From positions 1-64,000 of the forward strand of contig CAJHNH020008446.1 in assembly GCA_905116865.2 (NCBI GenBank): a DNA stretch of 64,000 nucleotides, given 5' to 3'. This DNA comes from Candidula unifasciata (Eukaryota; Mollusca; Gastropoda; Stylommatophora; Geomitridae). The position numbers and the translations under genes were made by a program. The notes below the pieces were generated by a model. That model had not been told where the DNA came from. It saw nothing but the letters and a program-made list of their open reading frames with translations, and did no database searches. How positions within the stretch are numbered: the stretch's first letter is position 1; each line of letters begins with the position of its first letter. Below are positions 48,488 through 58,800 of the stretch, in pieces.

Positions 48488-48732
48488 ACATATGCAGCAT
48501 CAAATAAACCCAACTTAGGCGAAAATGATCGCCACAACGAATCGAACTGAATCAGATAGCAAAGAAACTGTCTTCAATAAAGCAGGTCCTCTGGCAGCTG
48601 AAAAAGGACACAATTTGACATTTAAAAAAAAGTGAAATCTATCGGAATGAAGCTGGCGTATAGACCACCAATCACCACCCTCCCCATCCGGACCTACATC
48701 GAAGTATTATCGATGAAAACTTGTCATCCCTG

Positions 48733-48985
48733 TCTGAGTTCCAGGGTTCCTTTCTAAAAAACAACAACAATAATATACACACTGCCGTAAAAGCTAACTG
48801 ATTAGGAGTGTTTCTTTCGAAGTCGGAGTCCATCTACCTGAGATACATGGAACCAACAGTCTGTAAACAAATAAATCAGGTCTGTAAAACGGATGTGCAC
48901 GCAAAACGCAGGTTCTGGAACAAGACTAAAGTCCAGAAGTGGACGAACAACTAGAACCTTCCCTGGACTTTACAGCCTTTTAAAA
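48733..48985 (+). mobile_element. SINE-like family S1 copy
   Basis: CCCTGTCTGAGTTCCAGGGT, GAAGTCGGAGTCCATCTACC, AAAGTCCAGAAGTGGACGAA. Confidence 0.85.
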
Positions 48986-49034
48986 AAAAGTCCTAGTCAT
49001 TGATCGATCAGTTTATCCCCTTCGGGATGCTGCT

Positions 49035-49140
49035 ATCCAAAGGTTTACCACACCATCTTGAGATTTAAACCCGTTCAACCTGTAGAGAAGTTATAAATAG
49101 GTCACCCGTAACGGCTGCACTAGCCAGACCAGGTGTAAGC
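49035..49140 (+). mobile_element. Repeat family R5, copy 4
   Basis: AAAGGTTTACCACACCATCT and AACGGCTGCACTAGCC. Confidence 0.5.
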
Positions 49141-49165
49141 TAAGTTGAGTTGGGTTATCTCGACA

Positions 49166-49375
49166 GAGTCGGCGTCTGTGGCTTAGGCGTTGTGAACACG
49201 CTTCGTAATGCCAGGGTGTCGGGTTCGATCCCAACTGCAGATGGTTTGTCTCGCGTTGGTTTCGACAGTAGTACCAAGAGCTGAACGTAAAATTTGCCTA
49301 GAAGAACCAAAAAAAAAAAAAAAATATTCTTCAGTTGGTTCTGCAACGTCCTGTAAAGGACACACAACTAACCTT
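49166..49375 (+). mobile_element. tRNA-derived SINE family T2, best copy
   Basis: GTCGGCGTCTGTGGCTTAGG (box A region), GTCGGGTTCGATCCCAACTG (box B), a body with GTACCAAGAGCTGA, an A-rich run, and the end GGTTCTGCAACGTCCTGTAA. Confidence 0.8.
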
Positions 49376-49379
49376 TTAT

Positions 49380-49800
49380 CTTGACAGCACTCCGGACACG
49401 TCAATAGGTGCTCAGATTCCCTCTTCAACATACTCATCAGCATCCTGTGGTAAACAGTGCCAGTCCTATGCCGGTTTATAAGACTTCTTTGATGTGACTC
49501 TTATGCTTGTTTGTACCGATCTTTATTCCCAATTCTAGCATTCTTAATAGTGACGTAGACTAGGGGCTTCCAAGATCCTCTGATCGTCATATCTCTCTGA
49601 GCGCATTTACATTGTCGGGGCGATCCATATGCTGGTCATTAGCCACTAAGGTAGAACCGACCAGTCTGTCAGCTCCTTCTTTGCCATCAACACCAGTATA
49701 CATTAGGACAAAAATCAAGGTATCTGCATTCACAATCCACTGTCGGCGTGAGGAGCCTACATCGACCCTGCGTGGTGCAACCTGCAGGCTTATGCGGCTA
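49380..49800 (-). mobile_element. LINE fragment: RNase H end and C-terminal zinc-like motif
   Basis: The minus strand reads MYTGVDGKEGADRLVGSTLV and MDRPDNVNALREIYDD, then the tail KRESEHLLTCPECCQD, a CPxC motif like that at 57000 (TEHAWECPMC). Frameshifted. Confidence 0.75.
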
Positions 49801-49842
49801 GTATTCCCACTCAGAGTGATGTTCAGCTACGGTTTAACCCCA

Positions 49843-49935
49843 CCAGGACAGCACGGCATGAGATTTAACACCCGTTGACACAAAGTGCGACCATCTGGAT
49901 GATGAGAATCCTCCAGGCGCAAGTCACAGAAACTT
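49843..49935 (-). mobile_element. Family S2 partial copy
   Basis: CACCAGGACAGCACGGCATG and GTTGACACAAAGTGCGACCA. Confidence 0.6.
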
Positions 49936-50074
49936 TGTTCAACCGGAAGGTTATTTTAAAGCCCCAGCGACGGTTACGAAGTGGCCTGATCTGAAGTCCA
50001 GACTGGATATAAATATAATTTTATACACACACACATACTTATGTATATATGTAAAACCCTATCTGCTTCACAGT

Positions 50075-50600
50075 GTTCAAAGCTTGGCCGGATTCAAAAT
50101 GAAAGAATGAGAATCGTCTTCGGTTGCACTCTAGATACACCAATCTAACAATGAGGTATATGCAGGGCTGACCACGGCCTTCTCTATTTATATACAGACG
50201 GAACTGGGGCTGACACATCGGTAACGTCTAGATTAGCTGTTCTCAATCTGCCGATTGCGACCCTTTTTGTGTGGGTCTAACGACCACTTCACATGGGTCG
50301 CCTAAGACTATGGTTAAACATATATATTTATTTGTTATGAAGGAAAATAATTGTTTGGGGTCGCAACAACATGAGGGAACTGTGTTAAAGTATCACGACA
50401 GTAGGAAGTTTGGAAGCCACCGGTCTAGACTGTCACTAGCGCAAGCCAAGGCCTAAATGCGAGTTACCATCGATGAAAGGCATATGTTGCATTGTAATCT
50501 AAACGATTTAAGAGGAGACCGGTTGAAAAGAGGAAAGTCGGGGATGGCACTAGCTGAGGATACCATCGAGACGGCGGCGTCCGTCAAAGAGCTATGACTG
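50075..50600 (+). mobile_element. LINE fragment split by a SPIN-like MITE
   Basis: The left part (50075-50225) reads RIQNERMRIVFGCTLDTPI, the connection region also seen at 7136. The right part (50430-50600) reads LNDLRGDRLKRGKSGMALAE, matching GHRLKRGRFWMAQAED near 6900. The SPIN-like element lies between them. Confidence 0.75.
50234..50422 (+). mobile_element. SPIN-like hAT MITE, copy 2
   Basis: Ends TAGCTGTTCTCAATCTG and GGAAGCCACCG. Internal ATGGGTCGCCTAAGAC, CAACATGAGGGAACTGTGTT. Flanked by GTCTAGAT and GTCTAGAC (7 of 8 identical), a hAT-type target duplication inside a LINE relic. Confidence 0.85.
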
Positions 50601-50604
50601 ACTG

Positions 50605-50812
50605 ACTGACTTTCTACCCCACCAGGACATCACACAAGCGATAAACACCCGATGACACAAAGTGCCACCATATGGATGAGGATCGCCGTGGAGAGGTCCC
50701 AGAAACCGCGTTCAGACATTTGGCCATATTTATGGCCTGCCTATATTGCGGCCCCTGGCAAAAGCCAGAGTGGGGCTTCAAATAAAAAAAAAATTTCGTC
50801 CTAAAAAGGGAA
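50605..50812 (-). mobile_element. Family S2 copy with GTCA-type tail
   Basis: It starts in ACTGACTGACTGACTTTCTA and runs through CACCAGGACATCACACAAGC to the GCCAGAGTGGGGCTTCAAAT end. Confidence 0.85.
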
Positions 50813-50819
50813 GAGCTAT

Positions 50820-51240
50820 TAAAGAAGGCGGTCGTCAAGCAAATACACAGAGGACAGAATGGGTCTACACGAACACCCACAACAGCAGATCCATCAGGCC
50901 ATTATCACTTTAGAGAGAGAATGTAGAGTGTAAGGGTAGGACATAATTAGAGGTACAACAACTGATAGATGCCGGTGTGCTAAGATGTGGATTCCTAAAT
51001 CAGTGCACCATTAAACCCAGGCTCATTGAAGCGAAGAAGACGTACCCGGGGCTCACTTCAACACCAGCGACCCTTACGTGACGGGTATTTTTTACCTTAC
51101 GGGATTACCCGAAGTATTCCAATAAAAAAACTTGAACAATTTTCAATAAAACTTGTTTTTATAAGTTTAAAATGCATTATTTTTATTATAAAAAAAAACA
51201 AACAATTATGTTAGGTAATTTTTTTTTGTATTGTACAATA
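50820..51240. other. Intergenic, AT-rich
   Basis: No feature recognised. Confidence 0.45.
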
Positions 51241-51299
51241 TTTTGTCTTATTGAGAAGTAGGAGGGAAAAAAGCGCGTAAACAAAAGTCATGGAGAGTA

Positions 51300-51345
51300 A
51301 TAGTGTTGCATTGTGGGAAGTTTGAAGCGCCATCTTGACCAGTAT
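51300..51345 (+). promoter_or_regulatory. Candidate gpbp1 promoter with ZNF143-like and YY1 sites
   Basis: GCATTGTGGGAA (51308-51319) resembles the ZNF143/Staf core. GCGCCATCTTGACC (51327-51340) is a classical YY1 element (CGCCATnTTG). Such pairs mark animal housekeeping promoters. Possible 5'-leader donors follow at 51683 (GGGTGAGTAC) and 55326 (AAAAGGTGAGTAA), which could splice to the acceptor at 55758. Promoter function is inferred. Confidence 0.45.
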
Positions 51346-52129
51346 CTTGTTTTGTGACATGCAGAAGACGCCACTGATTTATTCTTCTTTTTCTACTCGA
51401 CACTACGCCGTGATATATTAAATATATAAGTGCATTCGGCTACAGATGTTCTGATCGTTTAAAAGTGACAAATACGTTTTATGTGTTAAGCTATTTGTGA
51501 AGTAAAACAGCGGCACCGGATAAATTGAGATTGAAATAATTTGTTTTGTCCCAGCAGAGGAAACAACCGCAAACACAGTAATTGAATTATTTTAGTTTGA
51601 CCACCACATGGCCGTTGCCTGTTAATTTGGACTACTGTCGTTTCAATTGCCTTCTGTAATTGTCCAATCATAACCACAAAGGGTGAGTACATTTGATTGT
51701 GTGTTCTTAAAGGAGGCGATATGTTGTAAATAACCGTCACCATAGTTGAGCGGTCAGATTTGTTTGTTTCTCTTAACTCGCTGGCAGTAGGCCGGCCAGT
51801 ACTTGACAGAACTTGTATGTATCGTTCGTACTGTTAGTAACTAAATATATTGACATTGTGCTTTCATTAAAATAACTACATTAAGAGAGTAAAGAAAAAT
51901 ATGTTGTAACTATATTGACTAAAATACTAAAATCCATAAGTATTTATTGGTATCTTTATTTTAAGTTTGTATAGGGTTACCACCACGCTAAGGAGAGACA
52001 TTTAGTCATTCACAAATAGTAAATAATAATAATAATAATAGCGGTGACATCAAATACATTTAGTTTATAAATGATGATGCTAAAATAGATCTCAACGTTT
52101 AGTTAAAGTTAAATCTTTACTTCCGCTGT

Positions 52130-52412
52130 GTGAGTTCTGTTGCCCCATTGCTGCTTGTGGGGGGAAACACGATTAGATAGACACCCCTCCCCACAACTGT
52201 CAACTCTTCAACAGTTAACCAGCATATAGAAGGAGTTGACTAAAACTAGTTAATTCTTTGAATTCAGACTACATCTACGTGAGAGGCAAGTAATCAGCAG
52301 TCTGCATACAATTTTATCCATTTTATTTTATTTTTTACAAATCTTGTGGATTGCACGAACATACCAGACATTTTGCCGGGGATTACAGTACAGCAGCTGG
52401 TAAATGCAAATA
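52130..52412 (+). mobile_element. SINE-like family S1 degenerate copy
   Basis: GTGTGAGTTCTGTTGCCCCA, GAGAGGCAAGTAATCAGCAG, TACAGCAGCTGGTAAATGC. Confidence 0.6.
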
Positions 52413-52535
52413 AATCTTGACTACAGCAGGAGCAGGTACTAGACTCCAGGACATAGACATAAATACTAAGTTTTTTTTAAACATTTGAAATATATTTCAG
52501 CATGTTTTATTTATAATTCCATGGTCCTAATAATA

Positions 52536-52937
52536 TATGGTTTTCTACCGAACAACAGTCCCAAACTATTGGGGCCGATAATATACCCTAACAGGGCCTC
52601 AGTCCCGTGTCATTTGCGGGCGCCTTATATTGCGCACTTCCGGGTGCCACCGCTGAGAGTATCTCCCATGCCGCTTCGCATGGCGTGGATTGGGGCTAAA
52701 CTAGATGGCTGGGACTCACGAGCAGCAGCTACCGCATCTCCTGCAGCTTCCTTCATTTTATTTGCTCCGAGTCCTAGCCTCCTAGTTAAGCCCCAAACCA
52801 CGCCGCGCGTAGGGCTGTGGGAGATACTCATGCCGGTGGCGAAAGTCCGCAATTGACACGTGACTTTGGCCCTGTTAGGGTGTATTTTTGGCCTCGATAA
52901 TTTTGGACCTTCATTCAGAAGATAGCCAAATATATTT
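52536..52937. mobile_element. Palindromic MITE family P, copy 2
   Basis: Outer inverted ends GGTTTTCTACCGAACAACAG and GGCTATCTTCTGAATGAAGG (right end, reverse complement). The inner arms share CCCTAACAGGGCC, TAGATGGCTGGGACTC and GAGAGTATCTCCCATGCC with inverted counterparts. Confidence 0.8.
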
Positions 52938-53089
52938 AGGCTAGTCTCTGAACATGGCCACATATTATGGCTGCAAAAAAAAAAAAAAGCCATGGCTGGG
53001 CCTCAGTAGGTCATGTGTTGCAAACATTCAAAAAATTATAAGGTACGAAAAAAGGGAAAATGAAATTGACTACTTACCGATAATTGATG

Positions 53090-53590
53090 CATTTATATCT
53101 GAAAATTATGGCACATAAGTTATGCTGGCCAAGAACATAGCCTAACGGGTCGCCACTCACGTGTAAATTGTAGACTTCTTTCCAGCGAACATCCCACCAC
53201 TGCCGAGAGTATCTCTCTCCCCCCCTTCGCTACGTGCGAAGCAGGTGGGGGCTAAACCAGATGGCTGGAACTCATGGGCAAATAAAATAAGAGAGCTGCA
53301 TGAAATGCAGTAGCTGCTGCATGGAGTCCTAGTCATCTGGTTAGTTAAGCCCCCCCCCCCCCCCCCCCCCCCTCCATGCAGCACGTAGGAAACTCTTGGT
53401 GGTGAGATTAACTTGATGTTTTGTGACATCATTGTTGGAAATTTATCCCACTTTTGTCGTGTTTCGCGACATCAACCCCGCAGTAAATTCTCTGAAAAGA
53501 TATCCGCAATTTACTTGTGATTTAGGCCCTTTCAGATGTGTTTTTTGGCTGCTATAATATGTGGCCGTTATACGGAGGATAGCCTATATC
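53090..53590. mobile_element. Palindromic MITE family P, copy 3
   Basis: GCCTAACGGGTCGCCACTCA through GAGAGTATCTCTC and CCAGATGGCTGGAACTCATG to GTGATTTAGGCCCTTTCAGA and CGTTATACGGAGGATAGCC. A C23 run interrupts the right arm at 53350-53372. Confidence 0.75.
53350..53372. repeat. C23 homopolymer
   Basis: An uninterrupted run of 23 C inside MITE copy 3. Confidence 0.95.
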
Positions 53591-53599
53591 TTTTAACAA

Positions 53600-54060
53600 T
53601 CTTAGTTTCTAAGAAGTATGACAGACAGATCAGAGGACAATCACAAAAGATTAGCCTTTAGAAGGTGACGGAGTCTGTCCAAAATCATCAACTTCCTTAA
53701 AGTAGCAGATGCCCTGCCATCATCAGAAATTTCTAATTGCTTCGCATGTAACTACAAACTAAAACAAGTACAGTATATCATATCCAGAAGCCATTGGTGA
53801 TTTTGTGTGGTTCTTCATTGGCTGAATTCAATAGCTACAGAAACACTTAACAGGGGAGACATTCCGAAGACCATTACTGAACATGAACCTAGCTGATTTA
53901 AGATAGGATGAAATGATAGAGAAACAAGTGAAAGGATATATGAATTTGTAATCAGGGAGGGGGTGAGGGAAGGACATATGAGAGAAAGATGATAAAATGT
54001 GTACAAACACTGCTACCGGAACAGTCCGCTGAACATCTACACCTGATGAAGGTATTTTCT
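53600..54060. mobile_element. Unassigned repeat, possibly LINE-derived
   Basis: GGGGAGACATTCCGAAGACC and nearby blocks resemble 46480-46740. No coding domain identified. Confidence 0.4.
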
Positions 54061-54064
54061 ACTG

Positions 54065-55560
54065 GACATTTATGATTTAGAGAATGTAGCATTTGCGTAT
54101 GCTATAGTAACGAATCAAAAATCATTATTAATCAGCCTGTTAGAGGGAGATTAATAATCACATATGTATGTCAGTTGAGCTTCAATCTGACAAGCAGTCA
54201 GGTGTCATCTCCACAACGAAGGGTGGCTACATTAGATTTTTTACACACTATCTCTTGTCTTGTTTGTACACTCTTTTGGCTACTGTTTGTCCATATGTTG
54301 ATCTTGTCCTCCCACATGCATTATTGTCTACCCCTTGCTCTTTCCCTGTGGTATGGTTGTAAAAAGTGCATTACCATGTCTTTTAATGCCAGTATATTTC
54401 ACTTGTCTCTTTTTAAAAAATAGTAAATGCCTTATCTGACCATAACCTGTATTTATAACCTGTGTTTGATTGTTTTTGTTTCTGTGACATGTATCATATT
54501 TTTGTGAATATACAGTTGAGCATACCACCCACTTAATTGCTGTTTTGGATTTGATTTGTAACTGCACATAATCACGATGTTTATGTCTTTATAAACTCTT
54601 TGCCTTTGTCTATTCAAATCCAGATTGGCTAACTAGTCGTTCATCTTCATGGACTTACAAAATTGACATTCAAGGTTGAGCTCCCAAAATCTCTCCACCT
54701 GTTTACCCAGAAAGAGCCACAATATTCAACACATGATATTTTCAGTGTTTTCTGAGGAACATTTTACGTACTGTTAAATGCAAACAGGAGCAAAATTGTC
54801 ACCGGCATGCGTCAGATGTTACTTTGATGTGTTTGCATACGTCATTTATGGCAACATAATGTCATAAGGAGGAGTGAATTTCAGGATGTCTTGCAGTTGT
54901 GCAAGTCAGGAGTAACCTCTCATCGTGGCATTACTGAATAAGTTTATATCTTTATTGCAGTAGTAAACCTATGAATGGAAGAAAGCACACTCATTCATTG
55001 TTATCTTTGATACCGCCTATCCTTTTGGAATAATAGTAATGGTGTATTAGAAATGAGTGGCATGTCGTAGCAAGGAGTTGGTCTTAGGCATGTAACAATG
55101 CAGTTTGAGAGTTAAAACTTGTTTTATTTGTAAATATTCTGTACAGTTAGTCCACCGTGATTGTTGTTAGTTGTTACCTTCAAGTGCCTTTGATCTCGTC
55201 GTTTTGTTGGGAGCAACTTAATTCCTGGATGAGTTTGTTTGTCAGCTTGTTAAGGATCTCATACATTTCATCGAATCTACTGCTGTTGTGACTGATTTGA
55301 AAAATATATATTTATATATAAAAAGGTGAGTAATTTTAATTGTGGTGTGTAATTTGTGGATTTTATTTTAAACTTAAAACATGTTTAGCTGTACCTCTTC
55401 TGATTGCATTTCTGTGAATCACTTTCAGTAAATTAAACAGAGCGCGGAGATGTGGTTTTTTGATATGTATGTTGCGAAGGAGTGTATTGCCAGTAGTTTT
55501 AAAACAAATCAATCAAAAAATTGTTGGTCCAGTTCTTCCTCCCTTCTGGACTTCACTGTG
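54065..55560. other. Probable 5'-leader intron or intergenic, no recognised feature
   Basis: No conserved exon seen. A good donor-like site occurs at 55326. Confidence 0.45.
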
Positions 55561-55566
55561 TCTTTT

Positions 55567-55606
55567 GCTCTCTCTCTCTCTCTCTCTCTCACTCTCTCTC
55601 TCTGTA
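55567..55606. repeat. (TC)n microsatellite
   Basis: CTCTCTCTCTCTCTCTCTCT with one interruption. It lies about 150 bp upstream of the gpbp1 start-codon exon and enriches its pyrimidine content. Confidence 0.9.
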
Positions 55607-55796
55607 TCTGCCTCCCACCTCACCCTTGTTTCTTCCATCCCTCATGCTCTTTTCTGCCCTCACCCATTTATTCTTCTACACCCCTTCTCTCTCTCCTTTT
55701 CACTGTCGTTGCTACTGTAGTCATACGTTTGATATATTCTACATTCTTTGTCTCACAGGTCCATATAATGTGTCTTTGACTACAGTTTAGTGAGTT

Positions 55797-55868
55797 ATGG
55801 CTGACAGCAATCTCCCTAAACAAGATTTTGCACCGCCATGGCTGAAATTTCCTTCTACGGATTCCACA
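55797..55868 (+). CDS. gpbp1: gpbp1 exon with start codon
   Basis: The acceptor TTTGTCTCACAG ends at 55758, so 38 bases of leader precede ATG. It encodes MADSNLPKQDFAPPWLKFPS then TDST, donor ACA|GTGAGT, phase 0. The family-specific DFAPxWLxFP motif fixes the start. The next intron (55869-57787) holds a LINE fragment with a tandem array. Confidence 0.92.
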
Positions 55869-58800
55869 GTGAGTATTTCGCTGTGTGTCTTGTTGATATC
55901 AGACTCACATAATCCAGAAAATTGCTGCAGGTTGTGCATGATGTGAATGAGTGGGAAGCCCCCCCACCACCTTTCCATTTAGAGGCAATCCCAGAAATAA
56001 CAGAAAACTGCTGATATTCTATAGACATTACATGTAGACTTTCATTTTTTCTTCCATGTCTGAATAGGCTGCCGGTGTAAGTACTGGTGGTAGACAGGCA
56101 GCGATTCATTGATCACTAGTTCGTCACTTTGTGTTCGTCCACAATAGACTGATCACATTATTATATCATACTTGGTGTGGTGTAGTGTATTACAGCATTG
56201 TTAGGCAATGTTAATGGTTACAAGAGAATTTTGTAACATATATTAGGTAATAATATGTTACATAAACCATGGCTGTATTGTTTGCCCTTATTTTTGTTAG
56301 CCTCTGCCTGCTCTCCTTCTGGACACAGAAGTAAGGGAACTGATAGATCAGCATTCAGACCCAGAAGATATCATCTACACAGATGGATCCGTGAAGCGCG
56401 GATCAAGGTCAGCATGGGCATACAGTGCAAAGAAGGGGAAAAACAATAGAGGAGGACAGCAGCGGTTACCATACAACCACGTCAAGAATGACCATGGAAA
56501 TAGCCGCTGCTTCTAGAGCTTTAGCATGAGTATCAAAGCAAACCGCCACACAGGCAGTAATTGTCGCAGACTCCATGAATATGCTTCAGAAGATAGCAAC
56601 AGGCAGTATGCGCTCTGAAAGGGTAGAAAGCATTCAAAAATTAAACTTAACCTCCGTTGCCTTGATCTACACACCAGGTCATGCGGGCGTAAAGGGAAAC
56701 GAGTCAGCGGACCAACTGGTAAGCACTGCACTAAAGATTGCGGGGTAAAAGCATGAACAGAGGAGGTATCGTCAACATTGTACGAACAAAGGAGGTATCG
56801 TCAACACTGTACGAACTGGGCTAGTGGATAATGAGTAATCCCTGACTCTTAACACGATTGCATGACATGGGTATAAAACAAGGTGAAGCACGTCTATGCT
56901 GTCTTCGAGGCCGAGATAGGAGAGATTATAACCAGCTTCTCATGGGAACAATTAATATAAGTACTTTTGAGTGGCTGCTGCATTTGAGGACTGAGCACGC
57001 ATGGGAATGCCCAATGTGCAGTGAAGTCGATTGCGATAACATAACATTAACCAGCTTCTCATGGAAACAATTAATAGAAGTACTTTGGAGTGGCTGCTGC
57101 ATTTGAGGACTGAGCACGCATGGGAATGCCCAATGTGCAGTGAAGTCGATTGTGATAACATAACATTAACCAGCTTCTCATGGAAACAATTAATAGAAGT
57201 ACTTTGGAGTGGCTGCTGCATTTGAGGACTGAGCACGCATGGGAATGCCCGATGTGCAGTGAAGTCGATTGTGATAACATTAACCAGCTTCTCATGGAAA
57301 CAATTAATAGAAGTACTTTGGAGTGGCTGCTGCATTTGAGGAATGAGCACGCATGGGAATGCCCAATGTGCATTGAAGTCGATTGTGATAAACATAACAT
57401 TGCTCTCCTGTAGGAACCAAGTAGTAATCATGTCATCTGAGAAAGTTCCTGTGTGTGACTGAAGCAAGTTGTACACCCCGGACATTTGGTGGGATGCCTT
57501 AACGCATTTAACAATCATATCATCAGAAAGAGAACTTTTCTTTGAATCATTCTTAAAGGGCGTTTGGTACGTTGTTGTTTACAGCTAGGCTGTGATGTTT
57601 GCACATGTCAGCCTAACATACCTGATTTCAGCAGATCCTTTATTAGTCTCCTTTTACAACCCGATTAGATTGTCTGGCACCTAAAAGGTCATCTGGGTAT
57701 CTAAAATTGTTGTTTCAAACTAGTAAATATCTGAACACTTCACTGCTGGGGCACTAACATTCAGAAATTTGCGATGTCTGTCCACAGAAAACCTCCAGCC
57801 AGAATAGTTTCCAGAGTGACAGAACCAGTCAGCGAAGGGAGGACTCCTTTCATTCTCGGCCAGAATATAACAGACTTCAAAGACAGACTTCATTTGACTT
57901 TCACGATGGTAAATTTGTTAAAAACACTAGTCGGTTACTTGTCTTGGGTTTACTTCTTGCTGCTCCTTGGCTGTCGAGCAATGGCTCTCAACCTTTAATA
58001 CAGCTCTTTAATGTTGTGGAGACTCCCATACAATTAGTTACCTTTATTATTATTACTTCAATGAATATATGTTTTCCTATGGTTTTAGACGACCTCTGTG
58101 AAAAGGGTCTTCAACCTAATAAAAAATGTCACGACCGGCAGGTTGCGAGCCGCTGCTTTTAGATGTCTTTTAGATATCTTCACATAAGTCCCCTTAGGCT
58201 CACACAGCCCTTTCAAGGCCTGGCCTCTCGATGTTCCTAGGCTTTCTGGTTTAAGTTTTGGCAGCCATAAACCCTTAGTCAGTGTTTCTTGTTTGTTTTG
58301 GGAACATGTGTTAATCAGCAGTTGCAGAAAGGGAAGTGTCAGTTTTATATAAACATTAGCACCTTAGATACAAGATTAAATGGAAGAATAATACATAATG
58401 GGAGGTCATGACAGCTGTAGTTCTGTGAAACTATAGATTTGAAAAACCAGAGCAGAAGACAGTTGAAGTCTGGGTCTGTTTAAAAAAAAAAATATGTGGA
58501 TTAACTAGATGGATCTCTGGGTTTTGGGGTCCCATTGTGGGGAAGGGGGGGGGGGGAGGGGGACAAAACTAGGACCCACTGCTTCCCCAACAGGCATGTT
58601 GTCGGTGTCGACTAATTAGGACCTTTCTTCTTAGTTGGAGTGCAAGGAACAACCAACGGCACAAAAGTAAGTCAGTAAAACAGGTCTGCACACAAAACAT
58701 CACAGACTTAATTCCAACTAGACAAACAACCAGGCGGAGCTTACAGTCATTAAACGGAGAAGTATAGGTATTTTTTCTCGTGGAACCCACTTGACAGGGA

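Noticed and set aside
49166..49230. tRNA gene
   Set aside because: Boxes A and B are present, but the spacing and flanks do not give a cloverleaf and the sequence runs into a repeated body, so it is a tRNA-derived SINE. The same holds at 18213, 30108, 45690, 46350 and 47216.
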